DNA of 14,720 nt from an uncultured Petrimonas sp. (lineage in GTDB: Bacteria; Bacteroidota; Bacteroidia; Bacteroidales; Dysgonomonadaceae): positions 1-14,720 of the forward strand of contig CAKTUP010000045.1 in the NCBI GenBank assembly GCA_934621705.1, written 5' to 3'. Positions 5,809 through 12,209 of this stretch are shown piece after piece. The position numbers and the translations under genes were made by a program. Each line of letters opens with the position of its first letter. The stretch's first letter is position 1. Under the pieces are notes generated by a model. The model made no database searches. It was given only the letters and a program-made list of their open reading frames with translations, and had not been told where the DNA came from.

Positions 5809-7560
5809 TTATATTCCGAAAAATTCCTTGATGGCCGATATTTTTTTGTCTGCTTCGGCTTCCGCTTGCGGAATTTCTTCGCGCGAAGATATGGGCAAAC
5901 CCAGCACTTCGATGTAGAATTTTATTTTCGGTTCGGTTCCCGATGGGCGGATAGATACTTTTGTGCCGTCTTCGGTGAAATATTGAAGTACGTTGGATGT
6001 TGTGGGCATTTCGAGCGTGGTAATTTCGTCTTTCACGAAATCAACGCTTTCCAGTTTCACAAAATCTTTCGATAAAACAACGGGTGAACCGGCCAATTCT
6101 TTAATTGGATTCGTCCGGAAATTCTTCATCATCGCTTCAATTTCATCGGCGCCTTCTTTTCCTTTGCGCACCAGCGAAATACCCACTTCCTTGGAATATC
6201 CGTATTCTACATAAATATCCTGAAGCAGTTGGTACAGCGTTTTTCCGTTGTCTTTTGCCCAGGCGGCAATTTCGGCAAACAGCGTACAAGCCGATACCGA
6301 ATCTTTGTCGCGAACGAAATCGTCGGCCAGAAATCCGTAGCTTTCTTCGCCGCCGCCGATGTATTTTTTCACGCCTTCGTTTTTGCGGATAATTTCGGCA
6401 ATCCACTTAAATCCGGTGTAGCAATCGAACATTTCAATACCCAGCTTATCGGCGATTTTTTTCACCAATTCGGTGGTAACAATGGTTTTTACGATGAATT
6501 CCTTACCCTTCAACAATCCGTATTCTTTGCGGCGAGACATCAGGTAATAAATCAGAATCAGCATGATCTGATTGCCGTTTATCAGGATAAAATTGCCTTC
6601 ATCATCGCGAATGGCTGCTCCAACTCTGTCTGCATCGGGATCGGTTGCCAAAACGATATCGGCATTGGTTTCAATGGCTCTTTTTATGGCCAAATCCAGC
6701 GCTGCCGGTTCTTCGGGGTTGGGCGAGATGACCGTCGGAAAATCGCCGCTGATGACATCCTGTTCGGGAACGTTGATGATGTGGGTGAATCCGATAGCTC
6801 TTAATGCATCGGGAATGAGTTTGATACCCGTTCCGTGGATGGGCGTATAAACGATTTTCAGTTCTTTTTGATTTTCAATGGCTTGCGGCGACAGTACGAA
6901 GCTTTTTACTTTATCGATAAACGCCTTGTCCATATCTTTTCCGATAATTTCTATCAATCTCTTGTTGCCGTTGAATTTAATATCTTCGATAGACGAAATG
7001 CGGTTTACTTCGGCAATGATGTTTTTGTCGTGCGGGCCAAGTACCTGCGCACCGTCTTCCCAATAGGCTTTGTAGCCGTTGTATTCTTTCGGGTTGTGCG
7101 ATGCGGTGAGCATAATTCCGCTCTGGCAGCCGAGTTTGCGAATGGCGTACGATACTTCGGGCGTGGGGCGCAAGTCTTCGAAAAGAAATACTTTTATGCC
7201 GTTGGCGCTGAAAATATCGGCGGATATTTCGGCAAATTTACGGCTGTTGTTTCGGCAATCGTGTCCGATAACTACTTTTATCTGTTCCAGATCGGGAAAT
7301 TCTTTCAGCAAATAATTAGATAAGCCTTGCGTGGCCGCTCCAACGGTATAAATATTCATGCGGTTGCTGCCTGCGCCCATAATTCCGCGAAGGCCGCCGG
7401 TGCCAAACTCCAAATCTCTGTAAAACGCATCAATAAGCTGGCGCTTATCTTCGTTTTGAAGCATTTGCCTTACTTCATTTTTTGTTTCTTCGTCGTAGTT
7501 ACCATCAAGCCATTGTTGGGCTTTATCGGTTACCTGCGCTAATAATGTTTCGTTGTTCAT
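5809..7560 (-). CDS. Alpha-D-phosphohexomutase (phosphoglucomutase/phosphomannomutase family)
   Basis: This 583-residue enzyme interconverts hexose 1- and 6-phosphates through a phosphoserine. All four family signatures are present in order: the phosphoserine loop TASHNP (152-157, S154), the metal site DPDADR (307-312), the sugar-recognition loop GGGEESYG (402-409) and the phosphate-binding loop RPSGTEPK (538-545). The N-terminal part contains EFGTGGLRG (51-59), typical of the long, about 580-residue, PgcA-like branch. Whether glucose, mannose or both are the substrate is not decided by these motifs. It supplies sugar-1-phosphates for glycan or glycogen synthesis, or feeds them into glycolysis. 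It is translated with mgsA (9-bp gap). The second PIN module lies 41 bp upstream on the same strand with no obvious promoter between. Confidence 0.94.
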   Translation of the reverse strand: MNNETLLAQVTDKAQQWLDGNYDEETKNEVRQMLQNEDKRQLIDAFYRDLEFGTGGLRGIMGAGSNRMNIYTVGAATQGLSNYLLKEFPDLEQIKVVIGHDCRNNSRKFAEISADIFSANGIKVFLFEDLRPTPEVSYAIRKLGCQSGIMLTASHNPKEYNGYKAYWEDGAQVLGPHDKNIIAEVNRISSIEDIKFNGNKRLIEIIGKDMDKAFIDKVKSFVLSPQAIENQKELKIVYTPIHGTGIKLIPDALRAIGFTHIINVPEQDVISGDFPTVISPNPEEPAALDLAIKRAIETNADIVLATDPDADRVGAAIRDDEGNFILINGNQIMLILIYYLMSRRKEYGLLKGKEFIVKTIVTTELVKKIADKLGIEMFDCYTGFKWIAEIIRKNEGVKKYIGGGEESYGFLADDFVRDKDSVSACTLFAEIAAWAKDNGKTLYQLLQDIYVEYGYSKEVGISLVRKGKEGADEIEAMMKNFRTNPIKELAGSPVVLSKDFVKLESVDFVKDEITTLEMPTTSNVLQYFTEDGTKVSIRPSGTEPKIKFYIEVLGLPISSREEIPQAEAEADKKISAIKEFFGI

Positions 7561-7601
7561 TATAAAATGTATTTTATTATTCTAAGTCTTCTTACGAGGA
7601 T

Positions 7602-8021
7602 TTATTGTGATTGTTCGTTTAATTCTTTCAGGAAAATATCTGCTTTAAGCACATTTATTGAAGGAAATTTAATTTGTTCCAATATGTTGAAATGTTTATC
7701 GTTTGTAACAATATAATGAGCATTACCCGATATGGCACAATCGATAAACTTATTGTCGTCAGGGTCTTCTGTCAATAAATTCCACTTGTAGAATGTAGTA
7801 ACTTTTGCAACATTTATAAGTTGATTTAATGTTCTTCCAATATTATCTGCAATTGCAGGAGTTGTTTTTTGAGCGATAATTTCCAAATACTCTTGAAAAA
7901 TATCTTCTGTTATTAATAAAGTGAACTTGCCGCTCAATAAATTATCAAATATCGGACGATAGGGTGATATATGTGGTAGTGAAATCAAAAGAACATTAGT
8001 GTCCAATACAATTCTTTTCAT
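7602..8021 (-). CDS. PIN-domain toxin of a toxin-antitoxin pair (COG1569-like), copy 2
   Basis: This 139-residue single PIN domain belongs to the same family as the protein at 125-538 and is plainly its paralogue. The acidic cluster is complete: D7 in LDTN, E44 in QEYLE, D94 in NKFIDCAI and D108 in TNDKHF, so RNase activity is expected. Its start overlaps the stop of the partner gene by 4 bp (ATGA), tighter than the 20-bp gap in copy 1. The DNA is strikingly AT-rich: 7861-7920 has 14 G/C in 60, against 33 in 60 at 6301-6360 inside the neighbouring mutase gene. This supports a separate origin. It lies between the C69 peptidase and the mutase-mgsA pair, all on the minus strand. Confidence 0.84.
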   Translation of the reverse strand: MKRIVLDTNVLLISLPHISPYRPIFDNLLSGKFTLLITEDIFQEYLEIIAQKTTPAIADNIGRTLNQLINVAKVTTFYKWNLLTEDPDDNKFIDCAISGNAHYIVTNDKHFNILEQIKFPSINVLKADIFLKELNEQSQ

Positions 8022-8245
8022 TGTTTGTCTTTAGCGCTTACTCTCATATGTTCTTCCGACCACTCTTGAATTTTCTCCAATCCCCAACCCTTCACATCAA
8101 ATAACTTGTCAATATCTTCGGTAACTTTATCTGCAAAGTAATTTCCAAGAATATTCTTAATCTCAAGCAATTGCTCGTCTTTTACGTTGAAACTGTATAT
8201 TTTAAGCAGTTCTAATTGCAGATTACTTAGTTTATGAGCTGTCAT
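8018..8245 (-). CDS. Small partner (putative antitoxin) of PIN toxin, copy 2
   Basis: This 75-residue helical protein is homologous along its full length to the one at 559-798. Shared positions include LQLE (9-12), LLEIK (26-30), YFADK (36-40), KGW (52-54) and H66. It lacks a recognisable DNA-binding motif. The 4-bp overlap with the toxin start indicates translational coupling, as expected for an antitoxin made first. The C-terminal 15 residues differ most from copy 1 and are the likeliest place for partner discrimination, which is inference. An imperfect hairpin (8270-8296) lies 25 bp upstream of the ATG. Confidence 0.74.
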   Translation of the reverse strand: MTAHKLSNLQLELLKIYSFNVKDEQLLEIKNILGNYFADKVTEDIDKLFDVKGWGLEKIQEWSEEHMRVSAKDKQ

Positions 8246-8269
8246 TTTAATTTTATCAGAAAGTTTAAT

Positions 8270-8296
8270 GCATCAGACGGGTAATCCGTCAGATGC
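8270..8296. repeat. Inverted repeat upstream of PIN module 2
   Basis: Arms GCATCAGACGG and CCGTCAGATGC flank a 5-nt loop (GTAAT). Ten of 11 positions pair, with one A-A mismatch. It lies between the C69 peptidase stop and the antitoxin start. It has no U-run, so as an intrinsic terminator for the peptidase gene it would be weak. It could equally be an operator or an RNA structure in the toxin-module leader. Confidence 0.5.
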
Positions 8297-8321
8297 GGCG
8301 GTAAAATATTTCACTTGCCCC

Positions 8322-8349
8322 AATCGTAAATCGTACATCGTAAATCATC
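8322..8349. repeat. Period-7 tandem repeat (AATCGTA)
   Basis: Two exact copies of AATCGTA (8322-8328, 8329-8335) are followed by CATCGTA (8336-8342) and a partial unit AATCATC (8343-8349). The last unit reaches the stop codon of the C69 peptidase at 8350-8348. The 7-nt period and central TCG match the array at 58-99, although the unit differs. Confidence 0.55.
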
Positions 8350-9988
8350 ATTCCACCGGTTGCACTTTATATTTATCTCCCGTTTGGTTGATAACTTTAC
8401 GATAAAACTCTTCGGAATATCCCGCGCGGATGGGCGATGCCGGCAGTCCGTGAGCATTGCGCTGAAACTGTCCGTCTTTTTCCCGTTTGATCACGCCATC
8501 CACATACTTCACCATTAAATACTGCCCCAGTTTTTTCCATTCCTGCAGACCGTTTTTAACCAAAGAGTTGGTGTGGTTTGTAAGAAAATGAACAGCTTCC
8601 GGTTGCGATCGTTCGTACAAATTTAATGCTTTCTTTTCAATTTCGGGCTGTATTTCCTTGAAATTGTTTTCCAATTGCTGTTGCACTTTGTGCATATCAA
8701 CGCTCATATCGCTGTAACGGGTGTAAACCATGTTCGAAACCCAGTTGTGTGTCCAGAAAGCCGATGTTTCGGAGTAGGTGAGCAAATCGCCGTTGCCTAC
8801 CGCCATTTCTTCGGGCACATCGGTATGTCCGCAATACATCGGATAATAAACCGTTTGAGCGGCATCATCGATACCGAACCACAAAATTCCGCCAATGGGG
8901 TTGGGCAGCCACGAGCGCATTTGCGCCACGAACGAAAATCCGGTTTGCTGCGTGGCAATGGGGCGCTCGTTGCAATACTGCACGGAATCTACTTCGAACG
9001 TGAGCGGCGACCAGCGATAGGGCGAATTGAAAGGGCCTGCGCCCACATCGAAACGCCAGTCGAGTTCGGTTCCTTCGTAATGGTCGCGCATCATAGCTTG
9101 AATATCGTGAACGCTGAGTTTTTTATCGGGTTTGATGTACAACGGCATCGGGTCGGTTGTTTTGCCCTGCGCGTATGTTACGTATTTTCCCATATCCTTG
9201 TTCACCCGATTGAAAAACGACCACACCCGCGCTTCACAAAAACGCATCGCGCCAAAATCGAGTGGGGCATAGGCCTGAGCAAAACTAAAATCGGCGTCTT
9301 TGCCCGAAAAATATCCTTTTTGCTTCGCAAACGAAATAACATCGGGAGAATAAATGCAATTATTGGGGTCGTTCAACGGAAATTGCTGAATGCGCGCCTG
9401 ATTGGCGTGTGCCGAAACACAATCGTCAGGGATGCGAACCGCTACCCAAACGGCGCCTTTGTTGCCAACGCCCTTGCCAATCATTTCCATCACCCAAACT
9501 TCATTGGGATCGGCAATGGAGAAAGATTCTCCGCCGCTGTAATAACCGTGTGCAGCCACCAGATCGGTCATTGTTTTAATGGCTTCGCGCGCGTTTTTTG
9601 CCCGTTGCAGTGTAATATAGATCAGGCTTCCGTAATCCATTATTCCGGTGGAGTCGCTAAGCTCGGGACGTCCACCGAAAGTGGTTTCTCCAATGGCAAG
9701 CTGGTGTTCGTTCATATTGCCAATCACGTTGTAGGTTTGTAATGCCTGCGGAATTTCACCCAGGTATTTCCCGGTATCCCATTCGTAAACTTTCAGCATG
9801 GTTCCGGCGCGATATTGGGCTGCCGGCCAATGATAAAGTTCGCCGTAAAGGTTGTAGGAATCGGCGGAATAGGAGATAAGGGTTGAGCCGTCGGCCGATG
9901 CTTTTTTGCCTACGAGAAAATTTGTACAGGGATAAATTACATGTACTGCGAGGAAAAAAACAGCGATGATTGAAAGAAATCTTTTCAT
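8348..9988 (-). CDS. C69 family dipeptidase (PepD-like Ntn hydrolase), exported
   Basis: This 546-residue enzyme belongs to peptidase family C69 (Pfam Peptidase_C69) and releases amino acids from dipeptides. A signal peptide (residues 1-20, hydrophobic IIAVFFLAVHVI) ends directly before C21, in CTNFLVGKKASADGST. That is the conserved N-terminal block of the family, in which Cys becomes the N-terminal nucleophile after processing. Signal cleavage would thus also produce the active enzyme. Further family-like segments are GNMNEHQLAIGETTFGGR (about 90-107), GESFSIADPNEVWVME (about 153-168) and HANQARI (about 194-200). The -1 proline makes a lipobox unlikely, so a soluble periplasmic protein is favoured. 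It could complete the digestion of dipeptides released by the S46 enzyme. It has its own promoter, back to back with that of the FtsB homologue. Confidence 0.9.
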   Translation of the reverse strand: MKRFLSIIAVFFLAVHVIYPCTNFLVGKKASADGSTLISYSADSYNLYGELYHWPAAQYRAGTMLKVYEWDTGKYLGEIPQALQTYNVIGNMNEHQLAIGETTFGGRPELSDSTGIMDYGSLIYITLQRAKNAREAIKTMTDLVAAHGYYSGGESFSIADPNEVWVMEMIGKGVGNKGAVWVAVRIPDDCVSAHANQARIQQFPLNDPNNCIYSPDVISFAKQKGYFSGKDADFSFAQAYAPLDFGAMRFCEARVWSFFNRVNKDMGKYVTYAQGKTTDPMPLYIKPDKKLSVHDIQAMMRDHYEGTELDWRFDVGAGPFNSPYRWSPLTFEVDSVQYCNERPIATQQTGFSFVAQMRSWLPNPIGGILWFGIDDAAQTVYYPMYCGHTDVPEEMAVGNGDLLTYSETSAFWTHNWVSNMVYTRYSDMSVDMHKVQQQLENNFKEIQPEIEKKALNLYERSQPEAVHFLTNHTNSLVKNGLQEWKKLGQYLMVKYVDGVIKREKDGQFQRNAHGLPASPIRAGYSEEFYRKVINQTGDKYKVQPVE

Positions 9989-10020
9989 TTTTTATATAAG
10001 TTTTAAAGTTTATTGTGGTG

Positions 10021-10052
10021 TAAAGATACTCTAAAAACCGGGAAAACCCCAA
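10021..10052 (-). promoter_or_regulatory. Probable promoter of the C69 dipeptidase gene
   Basis: On the minus strand TTGG (10052-10049), a 20-bp spacer and TATCTTTA (10028-10021) match TTTG-N20-TAnnTTTG except for one position in the -7 element and an imperfect -33 element. The implied leader is about 25 nt. The position, divergent from the promoter at 10090-10121, supports the call. Confidence 0.45.
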
Positions 10053-10089
10053 GTCAGGCGCGTAAAAATTCGGTTAATTTCAGAAAACA

Positions 10090-10121
10090 TTTGAATTAGT
10101 ATGAAATTTCGTTTATATTTG
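10090..10121 (+). promoter_or_regulatory. Bacteroidota promoter for the FtsB-like gene and perhaps the signalling operon
   Basis: TTTG (10090-10093), a 20-bp spacer and TATATTTG (10114-10121) form an exact match to the phylum's housekeeping promoter. Transcription would begin near 10128. This leaves almost no leader for an ATG at 10134 but about 20 nt for the ATG at 10149, so it helps to choose the start of the next gene. Confidence 0.72.
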
Positions 10122-10148
10122 TATTAAAATTCAATGTTTTTGTACTTT

Positions 10149-10448
10149 ATGGATTTCAGAAAAATACTGAGAAAAAGGATTTTGGGTTTGTCCATTTATC
10201 AAGTATCCATACTGGCAGTTCTTGTTGCTATGTTATTCTTTTTCAGCGACAGCAGTTTGCTGAAACGGATAAAATACGAAAACGAAATCAGGGATTTGAA
10301 ATCGCAGATCGAATATTATCGCAATCAAACTGAAATTGACAGGGTTAAACTCCACGAACTTCAGTCGAATCTCGAAAATCTTGAAAAATACGCTCGCGAA
10401 AATTATATGATGAAAAAAGACAACGAAGAAGTATTCATTATTGAATAG
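10149..10448 (+). CDS. FtsB/DivIC-like septum formation initiator
   Basis: This 99-residue bitopic membrane protein has a short basic N-terminus (MDFRKILRKR), one membrane helix (about 16-33), a coiled coil (about 38-80) and the closing block YARENYMMKKDNEEVF (81-96), typical of the septum formation initiator family (Pfam DivIC). Relatives hold the FtsL/FtsQ subcomplex of the divisome in the periplasm and signal septal wall synthesis. ATG 10149 is chosen over an in-frame ATG at 10134 (five residues longer) because of the promoter position. Length fits Bacteroidota members. It is followed after 91 bp by a small membrane protein and a two-component system on the same strand. That gap shows no clear terminator or promoter, so co-transcription is possible. 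Confidence 0.85.
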   Translation: MDFRKILRKRILGLSIYQVSILAVLVAMLFFFSDSSLLKRIKYENEIRDLKSQIEYYRNQTEIDRVKLHELQSNLENLEKYARENYMMKKDNEEVFIIE

Positions 10449-10539
10449 CAACGCTTTGGTTGTGACAACAGGTTTCACACATCTGTTTTTCGTATTTAAC
10501 TTGTGCGCGTAATTGGGTTTAAAGGAAAAATAAAAATTA

Positions 10540-10881
10540 ATGAATAATTTAAAAGAAACCGTATATCGGATTTCTGCCGTTCTCATTTTAGTTTCTGCTG
10601 CATTATACCTGTTTTTACCGGCAATTGCACCGTGGATATTGTCGTTGGCAGTGCTCGCTTTTAGTGCGGTAACTGCCACATCGCCCTATCCGGGAAAAAG
10701 TATTCGCGGAAAAAGATTGTTTAATTTTCAGGTGTTTTCGTGCGTGTTTATGATAGTTTCGGCCTTTTTAATGTTCAGGAACAATAACTTGTGGGCCTTG
10801 ATAATGCTGGTTGGCGCCATCTTTTTGCTCTATTCTGCCATTATGCTGCCCAAGGAACTCGAAAAGGAAAAACCGGATTGA
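10540..10881 (+). CDS. Small four-helix membrane protein of unknown function
   Basis: This 113-residue protein has four predicted membrane segments (about 8-26, 29-47, 62-79 and 83-103). A positively charged loop between the second and third (PGKSIRGKRL, 51-60) and a charged C-tail (KELEKEKPD) would both face the cytoplasm under the positive-inside rule. I do not recognise the family. No catalytic motif, metal site or signal peptide is visible. Its stop is 23 bp before the response regulator start, so it is likely in the operon and may be a membrane partner of the kinase; this is inference from position only. Confidence 0.75.
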   Translation: MNNLKETVYRISAVLILVSAALYLFLPAIAPWILSLAVLAFSAVTATSPYPGKSIRGKRLFNFQVFSCVFMIVSAFLMFRNNNLWALIMLVGAIFLLYSAIMLPKELEKEKPD

Positions 10882-10904
10882 TGTTTAAGCTTTAAATTTA
10901 GAAC

Positions 10905-12191
10905 ATGAAACGAATCCTAATATTAGATGATAATTTGACGATCTGCTTAATGCTGAAATCGTGGCTGACAAAGAAGAACTACAAAGTTGACACAGCTACC
11001 AGCGTTGGCGAAGCCCAGCAAAAAGTAAAAAATGAAGCCTACGATCTGATACTTTCGGACATAAGAATGCCCGAAGCCGACGGTTTTTCTTTCTTATCGT
11101 GGATAAAAAGATTCGATTCCGATGTATTGGTTATTATGATGACCAGCTATGCCGATATAGAAACGGCGGTGGAGTCTATGAAATCGGGAGCGGTGGATTA
11201 CATTCCAAAACCCATCGAAGCGGAAAGTTTGTACCAAAAAATAGCCGATGCGCTGAAGAACCACGAAAACCAAAAAAAAGCCGAGCAGATCAGAGAACCG
11301 CTGATCAAACCCGAAGGAGAAATTTACATGAGCATTTTTCACAAGTTGAATGAGGTTATTCACAACGATTCTCACCTGCTGGTTATCGGTGGTCACGGTA
11401 CCGGAAAAACGTCCGTTGCCCATTATATTTACAGCAGAAGCGGTGTGGATTCCGGCCCGTTCGTAACTATCGATCTGGACCCGCAAACGCTGAATTGGAA
11501 TGGTGATCGCGGGGCTTATGAACAACTGTTTTCGGATGCGCTCGAAAAAGCCGCAGGCGGATTGCTACTCATTAAAAATCTTCAGAAGACCGACATAAAT
11601 CTTCAGTCTTTGCTGTTGAAATTACTTTCGACACAAAAAAAAGACAATAACTTTGTTCAAATCATCATCACCACCGGAGAGAAAAAGGAGCAATTGAGTT
11701 CCATTCTTCTTCCCAAATTGGCCGATTTGTTGTTGAAATCGTATATCGAACTTCCCACTCTGCAAGGAAACAAAGAGGTGATTTTGTTTTACGCCCGGAA
11801 TTTTCTGGAAATGGCGAATAAAGAGCTGAATAAAAAAATTAAAAAAATAGATAACGAAGTTCTCGAAGAGTTTTATAAACATCCCTGGAACGGAAACATA
11901 CAGGAGTTGAAAAACATGATCTTCAAAGCTTGTCTGCTCACGGAAGGAAATACGATTTCAAAGGCAATTCTGCCCGTTCTGTTCAAGAGTTTTACCGAAG
12001 AGATGGCGGAATCGGTGCAACCGCAAAAACATGCCATTGAGGGACTGAAAAAAGAGAATTACGAAAAAGAAAAAATAGCGGAGGCGCTCGAAATTGCCAA
12101 AGGAAACAAAACCGTGGCCGCTTCCATACTCAATATCGACAGAAAAACCCTGTACAACAAAATAAAACTTTACAACGTAGAGGTTAATTAA
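10905..12191 (+). CDS. NtrC-like response regulator with degenerate AAA+ domain
   Basis: This 428-residue protein has an N-terminal receiver (1-120; acidic pair D8/D9, phosphoacceptor D52, T80, K102), a central region related to sigma-54 activator AAA+ domains (about 140-345), and a Fis-type helix-turn-helix at the C-terminus (about 390-425). Walker A is intact (GGHGTGKT, 162-169). Walker B is GGLLLIKNL (218-226), with K224 and N225 where Asp and Glu are needed. The GAFTGA loop is replaced by RGAYEQLF (202-209) and is about three residues shorter. The arginine-finger region has become LPKLADLLLKSY, and sensor II has GNIQEL instead of GNVREL. It should bind DNA, and perhaps ATP, but not remodel sigma-54 polymerase. 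Fis-domain output controlled by D52 phosphorylation is inferred. The kinase gene follows after 18 bp. Confidence 0.9.
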   Translation: MKRILILDDNLTICLMLKSWLTKKNYKVDTATSVGEAQQKVKNEAYDLILSDIRMPEADGFSFLSWIKRFDSDVLVIMMTSYADIETAVESMKSGAVDYIPKPIEAESLYQKIADALKNHENQKKAEQIREPLIKPEGEIYMSIFHKLNEVIHNDSHLLVIGGHGTGKTSVAHYIYSRSGVDSGPFVTIDLDPQTLNWNGDRGAYEQLFSDALEKAAGGLLLIKNLQKTDINLQSLLLKLLSTQKKDNNFVQIIITTGEKKEQLSSILLPKLADLLLKSYIELPTLQGNKEVILFYARNFLEMANKELNKKIKKIDNEVLEEFYKHPWNGNIQELKNMIFKACLLTEGNTISKAILPVLFKSFTEEMAESVQPQKHAIEGLKKENYEKEKIAEALEIAKGNKTVAASILNIDRKTLYNKIKLYNVEVN

Positions 12192-12209
12192 GCATCTCAT
12201 TTTAATCGA

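Noticed and set aside
6229..6804. A 191-codon open frame on the plus strand
   Set aside because: It is antisense to the phosphohexomutase gene and composed of Phe/Val/Gly-rich shadow sequence without domain features.
8675..9742. A 355-codon open frame on the plus strand
   Set aside because: It is antisense to the C69 dipeptidase gene, which has a signal peptide, the catalytic Cys block and a promoter. The antisense product is low-complexity and matches no family that I know.
9923..9940. Lipoprotein signal at Cys21 of the C69 dipeptidase
   Set aside because: The residues before Cys are IYP, not a lipobox, and this Cys aligns with the family's N-terminal nucleophile.
10449..10539. Terminator or internal promoter after the FtsB-like gene
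   Set aside because: There is a weak AACAG/CTGTT pairing and a poor TAACTTGT element, but neither has the stem length or the consensus needed.
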